64,000 nucleotides of DNA, taken from Paenibacillus sp. FSL H8-0548. Its GTDB lineage: Bacteria; Bacillota; Bacilli; Paenibacillales; Paenibacillaceae. The notes beneath the pieces were generated by a model, which worked only from the letters and a program-made list of their open reading frames with translations, was not told where the DNA came from and did no database searches. Each line of letters opens with the position of its first letter. Position 1 is the stretch's first letter. Shown piece by piece: positions 43,813 to 53,243 of this stretch. The translations under genes and the position numbers were made by a program. The DNA is taken from contig NZ_CP152049.1 in NCBI RefSeq assembly GCF_038630985.1, positions 4,483,501 to 4,547,500 of the forward strand. Direction: 5' to 3'.

Positions 43813-43946
43813 TGCTACGTGCTCCCCTTTACGATCATAATGTCTACCTCTTATATTACATAAGATTGTCCGAAGTTCTCAACCTTAAACTACATAAAGC
43901 AGAAAAGTTTTTTTGTTATTTTGACAAATCCATGAACAATTTAAAA

Positions 43947-44348
43947 TTAACTGGACAAATACTGCTTTAACACTTGCTCGGACTCCGCTTTGACAATGCC
44001 CCAAAGCATAAAAATTTGATGCTCGTATCCTCTGCAAACATACTTTGCATACAGTCCGTCTTTCTCCCGCTTCTCCTCATACACTTTTATGCCCATGGAA
44101 CGAAACTGTCTTCTAATCGCAGCAAGCTCCAGCAGCACCCGGTCCTGTATGCCTCGCAGCATAGATTCATAAAATCTCGGGAGCTTTATCGATGTCGTTC
44201 CAATTACACGAATATCATGATCTAATATGCGCATAACAATTCCGAGCAATTCATAACGCTTTACCAGCTCAAGCTCTTCGTCCGTCTGAATCGGCGGATG
44301 TGCAGCTATTCTAACACTGCCTCGAGCAGCTTCCTCATTAGCGGCCAT
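43947..44348 (-). CDS. Hypothetical protein, 133 residues
   Basis: A soluble, helical, charged protein (MAANEEAARGSVR at the start; YESMLRGIQDRVLLELAAIRR in the middle). ATG 44348 has GGAGGGG upstream; an earlier in-frame ATG at 44372 is upstream of this site. No family recognised; common in Bacillota-type genomes as a short conserved hypothetical, by general appearance only. Confidence 0.65.
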   Translation of the reverse strand: MAANEEAARGSVRIAAHPPIQTDEELELVKRYELLGIVMRILDHDIRVIGTTSIKLPRFYESMLRGIQDRVLLELAAIRRQFRSMGIKVYEEKREKDGLYAKYVCRGYEHQIFMLWGIVKAESEQVLKQYLSS

Positions 44349-44481
44349 TACCACCCCTCCAAATAAGAACATATGTTCTTATTATAGCGAGAGACGGCTA
44401 TTTCATGCAAGTTAATTTGCCGTTATCCACAAATTACCGTTTAAGCTTGAGTCACCTGAAAAGCTTTAAGCATTGGTAATT

Positions 44482-44727
44482 TTACGAAGCTCCATCGATT
44501 CGTTGGAAAACTGGCTGCTGTCCCCTATAAATGCAAAAGGAACCATCGCTATAATTCGCGTGATTCCTTCGGTGTTTCCTATTCAGCTTTGCCTGCTTCT
44601 CCTGTAAAGTGGGAGTACGTTTAATGACAGGATTGATGCCTTGCCAGCTGCCTCGCAGTACATCTGGCGTTATGCGCCCTTGCTGCTCCAGCTTCATTCT
44701 AGCTTTTTTCGCCTTGCTGATGGACAT
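44482..44727 (-). CDS. Small basic protein preceded by tandem hairpin repeats
   Basis: An 81-residue basic protein (MSISKAKKARMKLEQQGR, LNRKHRRNHANYSDGSF), possibly nucleic-acid binding by its charge. It has an excellent ribosome site (GGAGGAGG). Directly upstream, 19 bp from the ATG, are two 32-bp direct repeats each made of two hairpins, which would be in its 5' leader. No family recognised. Confidence 0.65.
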   Translation of the reverse strand: MSISKAKKARMKLEQQGRITPDVLRGSWQGINPVIKRTPTLQEKQAKLNRKHRRNHANYSDGSFCIYRGQQPVFQRIDGAS

Positions 44728-44745
44728 GTTTGGTCCTCCTCCAAA

Positions 44746-44816
44746 GTTTTGTGAAGCAAAACTTACTTCGTAAGCATAAGCTCTGTTTTGTGAAGCAAAA
44801 CTTACTTCGTAAGCAT
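44746..44816. repeat. Two 32-bp direct repeats, each with two small hairpins
   Basis: Bases 44746-44777 and 44785-44816 are identical (period 39 bp). Each contains GTTTTG-TGAAG-CAAAAC and CTTAC-TTC-GTAAG, two tight hairpins in series. They lie between the small basic gene and the GNAT gene. Confidence 0.85.
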
Positions 44817-44881
44817 TCGCCTCTCCTATTATACGCTGTAAATGGCTTTTGTGAAAGGCACATATACTAGCACTTACTTTC

Positions 44882-45448
44882 CTATATTTCGAAAAAATTC
44901 TTGCGCAGCAGTGAAAATAAATAAAGCTCTATAAACTGCCCCTGCTCAAACTCGCATTCCTTCGGTTCCCCCTGTGGCACGAAGCCCAGCTTCGTCAGGA
45001 GCTTAATTGATGCTTCATTTTCCGGATCAACCTTGGCATCAATGCGGCGCAGCTGCAAGCTTTTAAAACCAAAATCTAATATCGGCACCACCACTTCACT
45101 CATAATTCCGCAGCGCCAGTAGCTTGGGGACAAATCATAACCAAGCTCGCTTAGGCTATACTCCTTCAAATAATGCAAAAATCCGCAGGTTCCAATTACT
45201 TTTCCGGTCCCCTTCTCTTCAATCATCCATCGAATGCCCAGCTGCTGAGCGAAAGTTTCCAAATGCCAATTCAATTCATGCCTGGCCTCCTCCACCTTTG
45301 AAAATGGCAGAAGCGGAGTATACCTCACAACCTCCTCATTCGAATAAAGCTCGAACAGGTCCGGGATGTCCCGCTCCTCCGTCTTTCTCAAAATAAACCG
45401 CTGTGTTTCCATACGCGGAAAGGCTTGAAATGAAAATGATGTTGCCAT
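44882..45448 (-). CDS. GNAT acetyltransferase (RimJ/RimL type)
   Basis: A 188-residue GNAT enzyme. METQRFILRKTEERDIPDLFELYSN is the typical N-terminal strand-helix, YDLSPSYWRCGIMSEVVVPIL the acetyl-CoA loop region (the classic RGxGxG is degenerate here), and RIDAKVDPENEASIKLLTKLGF the C-terminal motif. Substrate could be a ribosomal N terminus or a small amine. AGGAG lies upstream of ATG 45448. Confidence 0.85.
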   Translation of the reverse strand: MATSFSFQAFPRMETQRFILRKTEERDIPDLFELYSNEEVVRYTPLLPFSKVEEARHELNWHLETFAQQLGIRWMIEEKGTGKVIGTCGFLHYLKEYSLSELGYDLSPSYWRCGIMSEVVVPILDFGFKSLQLRRIDAKVDPENEASIKLLTKLGFVPQGEPKECEFEQGQFIELYLFSLLRKNFFEI

Positions 45449-45495
45449 TCAACCAGCTCCTTTATTTTTCTGACACAGCCAAATCGCTTAACGAC

Positions 45496-45536
45496 AAAAC
45501 ACAGGACAGCTGCAGTTATCGCTGTCCTGTGTTTTT
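45496..45536. terminator. Terminator overlapping the end of the diguanylate cyclase gene
   Basis: AAAACACAGGACAGC and GCTGTCCTGTGTTTTT pair; the cyclase stop codon lies inside this hairpin. Confidence 0.82.
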
Positions 45537-47078
45537 GCTATCGTAAACCGTAGTCCGGTTTCTGCCATTTGTTTTGGATTGATACAGCGCATTGTCCGCC
45601 ATTTCGATAATTTCCTTTGCATCTGATATTTTCCCGTCTGCAAATGATATACCGATAGAAACGAAAATTGATCCGTTAGTCGGGCTTGGTTCAGCCGCAA
45701 CTGCCTCTCTTAAGCGTTCCGCCAATAGTGTCGCCGTTTGAATCGTTCCAAATTTCATCAATATCCCAAACTCCTCGCCGCCGTAACGAAAGCCTACATC
45801 ATTGCTTCTGGATAAGCCTTTTATATGAGAGGCCAATACAATTAGAACCTCATCTCCAACAAGATGGCCATATTGATCGTTAATACTTTTGAAATGATCG
45901 ATATCGAGTAAAATTAGCGCAAAAGGAATATCTTCCGCAAGCCACTCCTGAATAGTGAAATCGAAGGTTTTTCGATTGGCAAGTCCAGTTAAACCGTCCA
46001 ACCGAATTTCCTTATTGAGCAAGCTAATATGGTTGACGATGCTCTGATTAAGCTGCTTCACCTCATAAATCCATGAGCTTATTTTGGGCATTTTCGAGCG
46101 AGTCGCACTCGTTGACAGAACAGCCTCCTCCGAGAAAGCTGCAAGGTCAAACAATGGCTTGGAAATGACATATGAAACATACCATGCAATTAACAATATA
46201 AGAATAAATATCGGCAGTGATCTCAGAGCAAGGGTCAAAATGAGATCCTTCAATGGCTTATCAAGTACCGAGATTGGGGTTTGTGCTACGATTGCCCAGC
46301 CTAAGATTGGTTCATGAGCGTAACCCGCAAAATACGAGCTGCCCTTGGAATTGACAATCTTCTGCGATCCGCTCAGCCCGGATACTGCTTTATTTATGAC
46401 CTCATTATCCGTAATCAATTCATTCAATCTTGCTTTGTCCGGATGAACGATAAGATGGCCATCCTTGTCTGCCACATACACATAGGAGCCATTTCCGTAA
46501 AAGTGCTCACTTAGCATTTTATTCAGAGCATTGCTCTCGTTCAAGCTCACATTACCAGCCGCAAAGCCCACATACTCACCAAGCTCGTTGAATATAGGCG
46601 ATGAGACCATGACAAGCAGCCGATTTGTTTTGGAGCCTACAAAGGGATCTGAAATGAGCGGAATCTTCTGCTTAACCGCTTCGAAAGAGGCAATAGATTC
46701 TAGAACCATCCCGATCTCAATTCCATTTCTCTTGAAGCTAACGGCCTCCACTACACGATTCGAGTCTACAATTAAAATATCACTAAAATATTGCTCGCTC
46801 GCCGAATGCCAATTGTCCAGTTCCTTCTGTGATAAGCTTTCCTTGCCTGCCATTGAAGCAATCGCATCCATGTTTTTAATCATAATTTGTATTAATTCAC
46901 TCGTATTCGAGGACAGCTTCTTCGCGTATTGAGAGTTGCTCTTCAAATAACCAGCGGTTAAGGAAGACTTATTAGCCGACATTGCAAAATAACCGCCAAT
47001 TATGGCGGTTAAAAGCACAGAGCCTATGACTAAAAATCCTAGTACAAAACGAAGCTTCAAGCCTTTGCGTGCACCCAA
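45516..47078 (-). CDS. Membrane diguanylate cyclase with extracellular Cache sensor
   Basis: A 520-residue sensor: a transmembrane helix (~12-32), an extracytoplasmic dCache domain (~35-275), a second helix (~285-305), and a GGDEF domain. The active-site loop is RYGGEEFGIL, so the enzyme should make cyclic di-GMP. An RxxD inhibitory site is not obvious. TTG 47078 follows AAGGAAC. The pilB protein in this window has an MshEN-like domain that could read cyclic di-GMP, but a link is only inference. Confidence 0.9.
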   Translation of the reverse strand: MGARKGLKLRFVLGFLVIGSVLLTAIIGGYFAMSANKSSLTAGYLKSNSQYAKKLSSNTSELIQIMIKNMDAIASMAGKESLSQKELDNWHSASEQYFSDILIVDSNRVVEAVSFKRNGIEIGMVLESIASFEAVKQKIPLISDPFVGSKTNRLLVMVSSPIFNELGEYVGFAAGNVSLNESNALNKMLSEHFYGNGSYVYVADKDGHLIVHPDKARLNELITDNEVINKAVSGLSGSQKIVNSKGSSYFAGYAHEPILGWAIVAQTPISVLDKPLKDLILTLALRSLPIFILILLIAWYVSYVISKPLFDLAAFSEEAVLSTSATRSKMPKISSWIYEVKQLNQSIVNHISLLNKEIRLDGLTGLANRKTFDFTIQEWLAEDIPFALILLDIDHFKSINDQYGHLVGDEVLIVLASHIKGLSRSNDVGFRYGGEEFGILMKFGTIQTATLLAERLREAVAAEPSPTNGSIFVSIGISFADGKISDAKEIIEMADNALYQSKTNGRNRTTVYDSKNTGQR

Positions 47079-47170
47079 TGCTGTTCCTTCTCTCGTTGCG
47101 AAAGTTCTGCTCTATTTTAGCGCAAATGCTCAAGAAAATATATAGCTTTCCTAAGCCATACTCATGGGCT

Positions 47171-47839
47171 TCACAAGATATGCTTCAGCGCTTCCTTCTT
47201 GCTTAAGGGAGCGAGAGGCGTCTCAGCAACAAAGCGGCGTATGCTAGCTGCATCGGTTTTGGCATATTCTCGGAGCGACCAGCCAATCGCCTTGCGAATA
47301 AAAAATTCATTTTCGCCCATCGTAAGACGTATGTATGCAAATAACCGCTCCGTGTCGGTAGCCTGCTTATATTTAAGCTGGAACAATAGCGCGGTGCGCC
47401 GCAGCCACAGATTGTCCGATACGATCCAGCGCTCGGTATGCTCCTCTATTAGCTCGGGATATTTAGACAAATGAAATCCCACTAAATGTGATGCGATAAA
47501 ATCGACCGTGTCCCACCACGAATGAGTTGTCACCCACTGCTCCAGCTTATCGATATGCGATGGCGCAGCCTCTTTGCTATATTTGTCCATTAAGCTCATC
47601 GCTGCATAATGGAACTCACGCTCTCTAAGCTCCCATAAATACTCCGCTGTACGCAGCAGCTCTTCACCCTTCGGCTTTTCGTTTATCTTCCAAAACTCAC
47701 GCAGCAGCTGTATCCGCTCTGGCGTTTTAATGCCTAAAAACACGAATTGACCGCGCATATACGCCTCCATCGGCAAAGCCCGCTCAGGATTTGCATTCTC
47801 CCTAAATAGAGTCTCGAGCTCCCTTGCAATGCTAGTCAT
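47171..47839 (-). CDS. AlkD-like DNA alkylation repair protein
   Basis: A 222-residue HEAT-like repeat protein of the AlkD family of DNA glycosylases for alkylated purines. YMRGQFVFLGIKTPERIQLL, WWDTVDFIASHLVG and NEFFIRKAIGWSLREYAK are typical motifs; the Asp in the WWDTVD element corresponds to the catalytic Asp. ATG 47839 follows AAGGAGG; an in-frame start upstream would overlap the ribosome site. Confidence 0.87.
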   Translation of the reverse strand: MTSIARELETLFRENANPERALPMEAYMRGQFVFLGIKTPERIQLLREFWKINEKPKGEELLRTAEYLWELREREFHYAAMSLMDKYSKEAAPSHIDKLEQWVTTHSWWDTVDFIASHLVGFHLSKYPELIEEHTERWIVSDNLWLRRTALLFQLKYKQATDTERLFAYIRLTMGENEFFIRKAIGWSLREYAKTDAASIRRFVAETPLAPLSKKEALKHIL

Positions 47840-47875
47840 ATAAGCGACCTCCTTTTCCTTGAACGATAACATAAG

Positions 47876-47911
47876 CAGCCCTGATCATCAACGATGATCA
47901 GGGCTGTTTTT
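47876..47911. terminator. Hairpin with T-run on the plus strand
   Basis: CAGCCCTGATCATC and GATGATCAGGGCTG pair perfectly, followed by TTTTT on the plus strand. It lies between the S-layer-like gene and the AlkD-like gene, both on the minus strand. Confidence 0.65.
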
Positions 47912-47935
47912 CGGTCATATGCTGTTGTGAACGAA

Positions 47936-49303
47936 TTAGAGCGACTCGCCATGTAAATATCTGTAGAACGGCTTATCAACCCAGAACTGAGTCGGCGTAA
48001 CGATAGCATCTGGATCAATAGCTTTCAAGCCAGCAACCACCTTAGCGGAATCTTCATTTAATGAGAAAGGATTAACCGTGTAAGAACTGTCTGGATCTGT
48101 TATAAAATTGTTTGTAATGATTTCATAATCACTCAGTTCCGTTTGTGAATAGTAAAGCGGCTGCCACCATGATGCAGAAATCAGTCCCGCTTGGCCCTCT
48201 TCATTTTTCTTCGCATACGTTAAAATAACATCCTGGAAAGCAGCTTTATCCGCCGCATTTGCAAATTCAAATGCAAGATCATATTCTTTATCGTAATTTA
48301 TATAATTTCCATTTTCAATTTGAACAACATTAGGTCCTGGAGTGCCCCATTCAGCTAGGAAGATAAAGGCGGACGTTTTGGGTTCAAATTGCACCTTTGC
48401 ATCGAGGCCTTCACTGCGCAGCAGGCCAATAAGCTGAATAGCATGCTTGAAATTGGAATGACCATAAATTAGCGATAAGGAATCAATAAAGTTAGCGTCG
48501 AAACGGGAATCCTTAATATTGTAGCCCGTGATCAGGTCTTGCTTCAAAGCAGTGTTCACAAGTGTTTGCAGCTTAGGCGCGTCGATGATATCAGATGTTT
48601 CATACGCACTGCTGAGTTTTGCATAAATATCACCATCGTTCACATAACCAAGATATTGTTTGTATAGGCCCTTCGTAATGAGCACTTTGCCAAGCAGCGT
48701 GTAGATGAGTTGATCGCTTGCTGCTGCTTTTGGATTAAAGCTGGAATAAAAATCTGCTGTCAGCAAGCCTGTATCGACTGCTGCCGCTACCTCTTGAGCA
48801 CCTTTAGCGTCCAGTGATTTGCTTGCTGCGCTTAGCTTCGTCAACACCTTGTTGGCTTTAGCTGCAGGATAGGTATAAGCAAGCTCCTTCAAGTCTGCTG
48901 CTCTTAGTGCGATCGCTACTGCAACGTAATTCGTAAGCACCTGGTCACCTTGGATGGCAGGACCAGACAAGATACCCTTTTCATATAAAGCAGCTGCCGA
49001 CGCATAAAGCTCGCTGCTCTTCTCAACATCGGAGAAAACCACTTTTTCATCCGTTGGCTCATAGCCCAAAATAGTTGCTACAGCTTTAATATACTCACCT
49101 TTCGTTACCGTACCGGAGAGAGTGACATCAAATTTTTGCTGTAAAAACTGTTTATACTGGGCAGCGCCATCCTCCTGTGATGTCGTTGCTGCTATCGTTG
49201 TTGCAGATGTTGCAGCAAATGCAGTTGCTTGCGTGAAAATAAGGGAGACCGATAAGAGGAGTGCTACAAGTAGTTTAGTGTATGAAGCTTTTGTTTTGAT
49301 CAC
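47936..49303 (-). CDS. Secreted SLH-like surface protein
   Basis: A ~455-residue exported protein: signal peptide (LLVALLLSVSLIFTQATAFA), then a segment with S-layer-homology character (TVTKGEYIKAVATILGY, VFSDVEKSSELYASAAALYEKGILSG, and two further weaker units), then a C-terminal domain of unknown type. GTG 49303 has 8-bp spacing from GGAGG, while ATG 49309 is too close; GTG is preferred. Confidence 0.78.
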   Translation of the reverse strand: MIKTKASYTKLLVALLLSVSLIFTQATAFAATSATTIAATTSQEDGAAQYKQFLQQKFDVTLSGTVTKGEYIKAVATILGYEPTDEKVVFSDVEKSSELYASAAALYEKGILSGPAIQGDQVLTNYVAVAIALRAADLKELAYTYPAAKANKVLTKLSAASKSLDAKGAQEVAAAVDTGLLTADFYSSFNPKAAASDQLIYTLLGKVLITKGLYKQYLGYVNDGDIYAKLSSAYETSDIIDAPKLQTLVNTALKQDLITGYNIKDSRFDANFIDSLSLIYGHSNFKHAIQLIGLLRSEGLDAKVQFEPKTSAFIFLAEWGTPGPNVVQIENGNYINYDKEYDLAFEFANAADKAAFQDVILTYAKKNEEGQAGLISASWWQPLYYSQTELSDYEIITNNFITDPDSSYTVNPFSLNEDSAKVVAGLKAIDPDAIVTPTQFWVDKPFYRYLHGESL

Positions 49304-49402
49304 GAACATTACCTCCGTTTTATTATTCCGATTGAATTAATCGGATATATGTAATGTTCCATAGTATACCAATAGAAAAACAAATGTGTCAATGATTATA
49401 TT

Positions 49403-49867
49403 TTATTGAGCACTCGCTTTCTCAGGTTCGCGTTCCTCACTTAATTTAAATACCAAAATACCGCCAACGATGACTAGTACACCGATGAGCTTGTTCCAAC
49501 TGAATGGAAGCTTATCCACCCCCAGCCACCCTAATGAATCAAATAACAAAGCAAATCCGAGCTGTGAGGTCAAAGCGATAGATACCGCATACGTAGGTCC
49601 AAGAATTTTAAATCCCCGTACCATACAAGTGACCACTCCCACTCCAATAATGCCGCTAAACCAATACCACGGCTGCATATTTTGCAAAACAAACATTTGC
49701 TTCCCCTCAAAAATCAAACCAATAATGAATGAAGCTGTAAATCCCAAACCGAGCACCAGCGTCGTTGTCGACCAAGATCCTGCCCGCTCGTTCACCTTGC
49801 TGTTAAAAATATTTTGCACGCTAACCAGCGCTCCAGCGAATAGACCCATCAACAATCCTACAAACAT
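49403..49867 (-). CDS. DMT small transporter subunit (YdcZ/DUF606)
   Basis: A 154-residue protein with about five transmembrane helices of the DUF606/YdcZ family (FAGALVSVQNIFNSKVNERAG at the N terminus). It follows a second DUF606 gene by 73 bp on the same strand; such pairs may form heterodimers like other small drug/metabolite transporters. Confidence 0.8.
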   Translation of the reverse strand: MFVGLLMGLFAGALVSVQNIFNSKVNERAGSWSTTTLVLGLGFTASFIIGLIFEGKQMFVLQNMQPWYWFSGIIGVGVVTCMVRGFKILGPTYAVSIALTSQLGFALLFDSLGWLGVDKLPFSWNKLIGVLVIVGGILVFKLSEEREPEKASAQ

Positions 49868-49940
49868 AATCGCAGCACCCTCCTATACTCATACGAATCC
49901 TCTGTTTATACATGCTCCGCTCAATGAGACCTCTCATTAA

Positions 49941-50366
49941 TCAAAATCCAAGTATGACAACACCTGCAATCATAATTCCGATTCCGATGAACTGCGGAAG
50001 CCGCATCCTTTTTTTCGCTACGCCAAACCAGCCGCTGCTATCAATCAAAAAAGTCAGACAGAGCTGTGCAATCAGCACCGCGGATATCGTAAAGGTAACC
50101 CCGATTGCTTCAATCGCTTTAACATTGCTGAAGATGATAACCGCCCCATAGGCTCCGCCTGTAAGATACAATGGCTTAACTTGCTTAAACCCTTTCCAGC
50201 TTCCGTCTCTGACGAACATCAGAATCAAGAAAGCCACTATGAATCCAGTAAACTGGGTTATTGTCGCTGCCTGCCAAGTACCGATATCTTGACTAATACG
50301 AGCATTAGCCACACCTTGCAGTGTAATAAAGGCTCCCGCCAAAAAAGCAAATAGGCTCCCTCTCAT
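49941..50366 (-). CDS. DMT small transporter subunit (YdcZ/DUF606)
   Basis: A 141-residue five-helix DUF606 protein (GAFITLQGVANARISQDIG) paired with the downstream homologue. GGAGGAGA precedes ATG 50366. Upstream the IS1634-like element begins after ~100 bp, so any promoter must lie in that short gap or inside the IS. Confidence 0.8.
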   Translation of the reverse strand: MRGSLFAFLAGAFITLQGVANARISQDIGTWQAATITQFTGFIVAFLILMFVRDGSWKGFKQVKPLYLTGGAYGAVIIFSNVKAIEAIGVTFTISAVLIAQLCLTFLIDSSGWFGVAKKRMRLPQFIGIGIMIAGVVILGF

Positions 50367-50555
50367 GCTCTCTCCTCCATTTCATGCTATCCATCTCATG
50401 TGAATTATTCCCAATAAATCAGGATGTCTTACTACTTGATAAACTCATAAGCTTCAAACCTAATCATACATCCTGGATTCCCGCCGAAACATAACGATCC
50501 CATAATAAAAAACGACAGAAACCCTTACAAACACTGATTTTTTGGTGTTTTTTTC

Positions 50556-50598
50556 TTGCCACAAACCTCGTTATGTGTTATACTAATACATAACGAGG
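50556..50598 (+). promoter_or_regulatory. Transposase promoter with an 11-bp operator-like dyad
   Basis: -35 TTGCCA (50556-50561) and -10 TATACT (50579-50584) have a 17-bp spacer. CCTCGTTATGT (50566-50576) and ACATAACGAGG (50588-50598) form a perfect dyad that brackets the -10 box. The same CATAACGA word occurs in both IS ends. Confidence 0.75.
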
Positions 50599-50607
50599 TG
50601 AGGGAAA

Positions 50608-52218
50608 TTGGCGACTATCGTCTACCAAAAGGACAACCGTTCCGGTATTACTTATGCCTACGAATCTGTTTCGTATTGGGACAAAGAAAAGAAGCAATCT
50701 CGTGCAAAGCGCACGCTCATTGGACGTGTCGATCCCCATTCGGGGGAAATCGTCCCGACTGACGGTAGAGGGCGGAAGGAACAATCCATTTCTACCGCTA
50801 CAAAACGCGGTCCCGTTCCGTCCACACAAATGGCCAGAAAGTTTTATGGGGCGACTTATCTTTTCGATGCCATTGGGGAAAATCTCGGTATCGTTCAAGA
50901 TCTGAAGCAGTGCTTTCCGGAACTGGCTCAGCAGATTCTATCTATCGTCTATTACCTGATTCTGGAGGACAACAATCCGCTTTACCGCTTCGAGAAATTT
51001 GATCTCCTACATAAGCATCCTTACGGCAAAAACATTTCTTCACAGCGCAGCAGTGACATCTTCGCCTCCATTACAGAGGAGGCGAAAAGCCGATTCTTCC
51101 GACTGCAAGGAAAACGCCGCACGGACAAGGAATATTGGGCTTACGACATTACGTCCATTTCCAGCTATTCCGAAGGGCTGCGCCAGGTGCAATACGGTCG
51201 GAATAAAGAAGGCGATCCGCTGGCACAACTGAATCTGGCGCTTGTGTTTGGCGAAACCTCTAATCTGCCGTTTTATTACCGCAAGCTGGCCGGAAACATC
51301 CCGGATGCCAAGACGCTCACCAACCTGCTGGCCGATTTCGCTACGCTCGGTTTTTCTAAAGTGAAGCTGGTTATGGATCGTGGATTTTATAGCGAAGCTA
51401 ACATCAATGCGCTGTTCAAATCACACTTGAAGTTTCTGATCTCCGCCAAGATGTCACTGTCTTTCATCCGCCATGAATTGGACGGCATTTATGATCGATT
51501 TCGCAGCTTTGAGCACTACAATGAGAAATACGAACTCTACTGCCACACCGTTCAGACAGAGTGGAACTATACCGAGCATCGTCCTTACAAAGGCGATACG
51601 ATCACCGAACCCAGGCGCCTGTACATTCATTATTACTACAACATCGATAAAGCCGCCGAAGATGAAAAAGCCTTTGATCGCAAGTTAATCGGGTTGCTGA
51701 AGGAACTCGAATCAGGCCGCCCTATTCCGGAGCATGAGTCGCAATACAAGAAATACTTTGAGGTAAAAACCACACCCAAACGTGGAGCTCGTGTGACGGT
51801 CAAGGAGGAAGTGGTTGCCAAAGCCAAGCGTTACTACGGTTATTTCGCTCTGGTGACCAATGAAACGATGGATGCCGTCACTGCGCTTGAATTATATCGG
51901 AACAAGGACGTGGTCGAGAAAGCCTTCGGCAATTTAAAGGAACGCCTCAATATGCGTCGAACGTTGGTTTCTTCCGAACAAAGTCTGGACGGCAAGCTAT
52001 TTGTTGAATTTGTGGCACTCATCTATCTTTCGTACATCAAAAAGAAAATGCAGGATGTCGGTCTGTTTAAAACCTATACGATGCAGGGTGTTCTGGATAA
52101 GCTCGATGTCATTGAATGCTTTGAAACGCCAGGAGAAGAACTGCGTGTGGGAGAAATTCTTGAGAAACAGAAGGAAATCTACTTCAGTTTGGGGATCGAA
52201 CCGCCATCCTCGTTATGA
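50608..52218 (+). CDS. IS1634-family transposase
   Basis: A 536-residue IS4-superfamily DDE transposase. The first catalytic Asp is in YWAYDITSIS, the second in LVMDRGFYSEANI, and the Glu in ELYRNKDVVEKAFGNLKERL (YREK-like). Full length, no stops. TTG 50608 after GAGGTGAGGG. Confidence 0.9.
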   Translation: MATIVYQKDNRSGITYAYESVSYWDKEKKQSRAKRTLIGRVDPHSGEIVPTDGRGRKEQSISTATKRGPVPSTQMARKFYGATYLFDAIGENLGIVQDLKQCFPELAQQILSIVYYLILEDNNPLYRFEKFDLLHKHPYGKNISSQRSSDIFASITEEAKSRFFRLQGKRRTDKEYWAYDITSISSYSEGLRQVQYGRNKEGDPLAQLNLALVFGETSNLPFYYRKLAGNIPDAKTLTNLLADFATLGFSKVKLVMDRGFYSEANINALFKSHLKFLISAKMSLSFIRHELDGIYDRFRSFEHYNEKYELYCHTVQTEWNYTEHRPYKGDTITEPRRLYIHYYYNIDKAAEDEKAFDRKLIGLLKELESGRPIPEHESQYKKYFEVKTTPKRGARVTVKEEVVAKAKRYYGYFALVTNETMDAVTALELYRNKDVVEKAFGNLKERLNMRRTLVSSEQSLDGKLFVEFVALIYLSYIKKKMQDVGLFKTYTMQGVLDKLDVIECFETPGEELRVGEILEKQKEIYFSLGIEPPSSL

Positions 52219-52338
52219 GTTGGCGGGAATCCAGGATACATGGTGAAACGGCTGTCGCCGTCCTTTGGCGGTGGCGCGTTTCATTCCGGAGAAATATAGA
52301 GCTAGTATGGCGAAATGATATACTTTCCTATATTCCCC

Positions 52339-52369
52339 AAAAAAACACGCCTCATTTGGCGTGTTTTTT
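52339..52369. terminator. Bidirectional terminator
   Basis: AAAAAAACACGCC and GGCGTGTTTTTT pair around TCATTT, just outside the right IS end. It may be the original terminator of a gene lost or displaced by the IS. Confidence 0.85.
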
Positions 52370-52525
52370 CATGTGTTTAGTATGAAGGCTCACCACTACT
52401 CGACACTGACCTCATTGCTGCCAGTTGAACTTAAACAATAGGAGCTGTGCGCTTAGAAGTGGCGTGCGATAATGCCATTTGTCGATTAACAGCACACTTC
52501 CCGAAGGCATTAGCTCGCCTCCATT

Positions 52526-52717
52526 CCTACACTACACTTATTACAATAAAAACCTCACATGAGCGTTAATTCGCACAGCTACAATGTACTTTTGCAGCAG
52601 AATTAGCTTCTTATGGACGATATCTACCTTGTAACTAAGAATCCATTGTAGAAAGTGCAGTGTACGCGAGTGGATAGGTCAGTAATAGCAAATCTGCTGT
52701 ACAAAGTGCAATGTAGC
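52526..52717. repeat. 192-bp dispersed intergenic repeat, copy 2
   Basis: Same length and order of palindromic words as 3356-3547, in the same orientation; identity is highest in the first 38 bases. Words such as GCTACAATGTACTTTTGCAG and CTGTACAAAGTGCAATGTAG recur. The flanking 52370-52525 holds nothing recognised. Confidence 0.75.
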
Positions 52718-52769
52718 TGCAAATAAACTGAAGAAGCTTATTTCCCCGTTAAAATTTATTTCTTCTTTT

Positions 52770-53147
52770 TTATTTTGCTGCTGCTTTTTGTATATTTTCA
52801 GCAACTCTATACTTCACCATCCTGCTAATTAGCTCATACGGCATTGGCTTGTCAATCGGGAATTGAACAGAGCCTTTCGCTCCTTTGTATTGTGATAATT
52901 CTTCTTTAAACTCATCAATAGCTCTCGGCGCTGGATAAAATCCGATATGATTTTTGTATGCAGCAAAATGCACTAAATTTCCATGCAATACAAAGGTAGG
53001 CATTTGATAGCTGATCTTTTCTGTTGCATCTGGCGCTGCCTGTTGTATGACTTCTCTTATCTTGCGAAGTATTTCCTGCGTTTCAGGCGGGAATGTCTTT
53101 ATATATTCATCAATCGACTCAAACACAGCTTTATTTTCCTCCCTCAT
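52770..53147 (-). CDS. DUF1801 protein (YdhG/frataxin-like)
   Basis: A 125-residue protein of the DUF1801/YdhG type: EYIKTFPPETQEILRKIR, ATEKISYQMPTF, HIGFYPAP and KGSVQFPIDKPMP are the family blocks. The fold is frataxin-like and some members are called iron chaperones, but the role is not established. Confidence 0.87.
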   Translation of the reverse strand: MREENKAVFESIDEYIKTFPPETQEILRKIREVIQQAAPDATEKISYQMPTFVLHGNLVHFAAYKNHIGFYPAPRAIDEFKEELSQYKGAKGSVQFPIDKPMPYELISRMVKYRVAENIQKAAAK

Positions 53148-53243
53148 TTATCCCTTCCTACACGTTTTTTAGATTAGATTAACATAACGGAAAGGCCAGG
53201 TCATTAATCATCCATCTCATTTGCAGATTGGACGCTGCTAGGT

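Larger units (their letters stand above)
50471..52236 (+). mobile_element. IS1634-like insertion sequence, 1766 bp
   Basis: Ends TCCTGGATTCCCGCC (50471-50485) and its complement (52222-52236) are perfect 15-bp inverted repeats; similarity continues to a CATAACGA box at 50490-50497 and 52210-52217, both at base 20 from the end. A 4-bp direct repeat TACA flanks the element (50467-50470, 52237-52240), too short to be certain. It holds one intact transposase gene with its own promoter. Confidence 0.85.
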
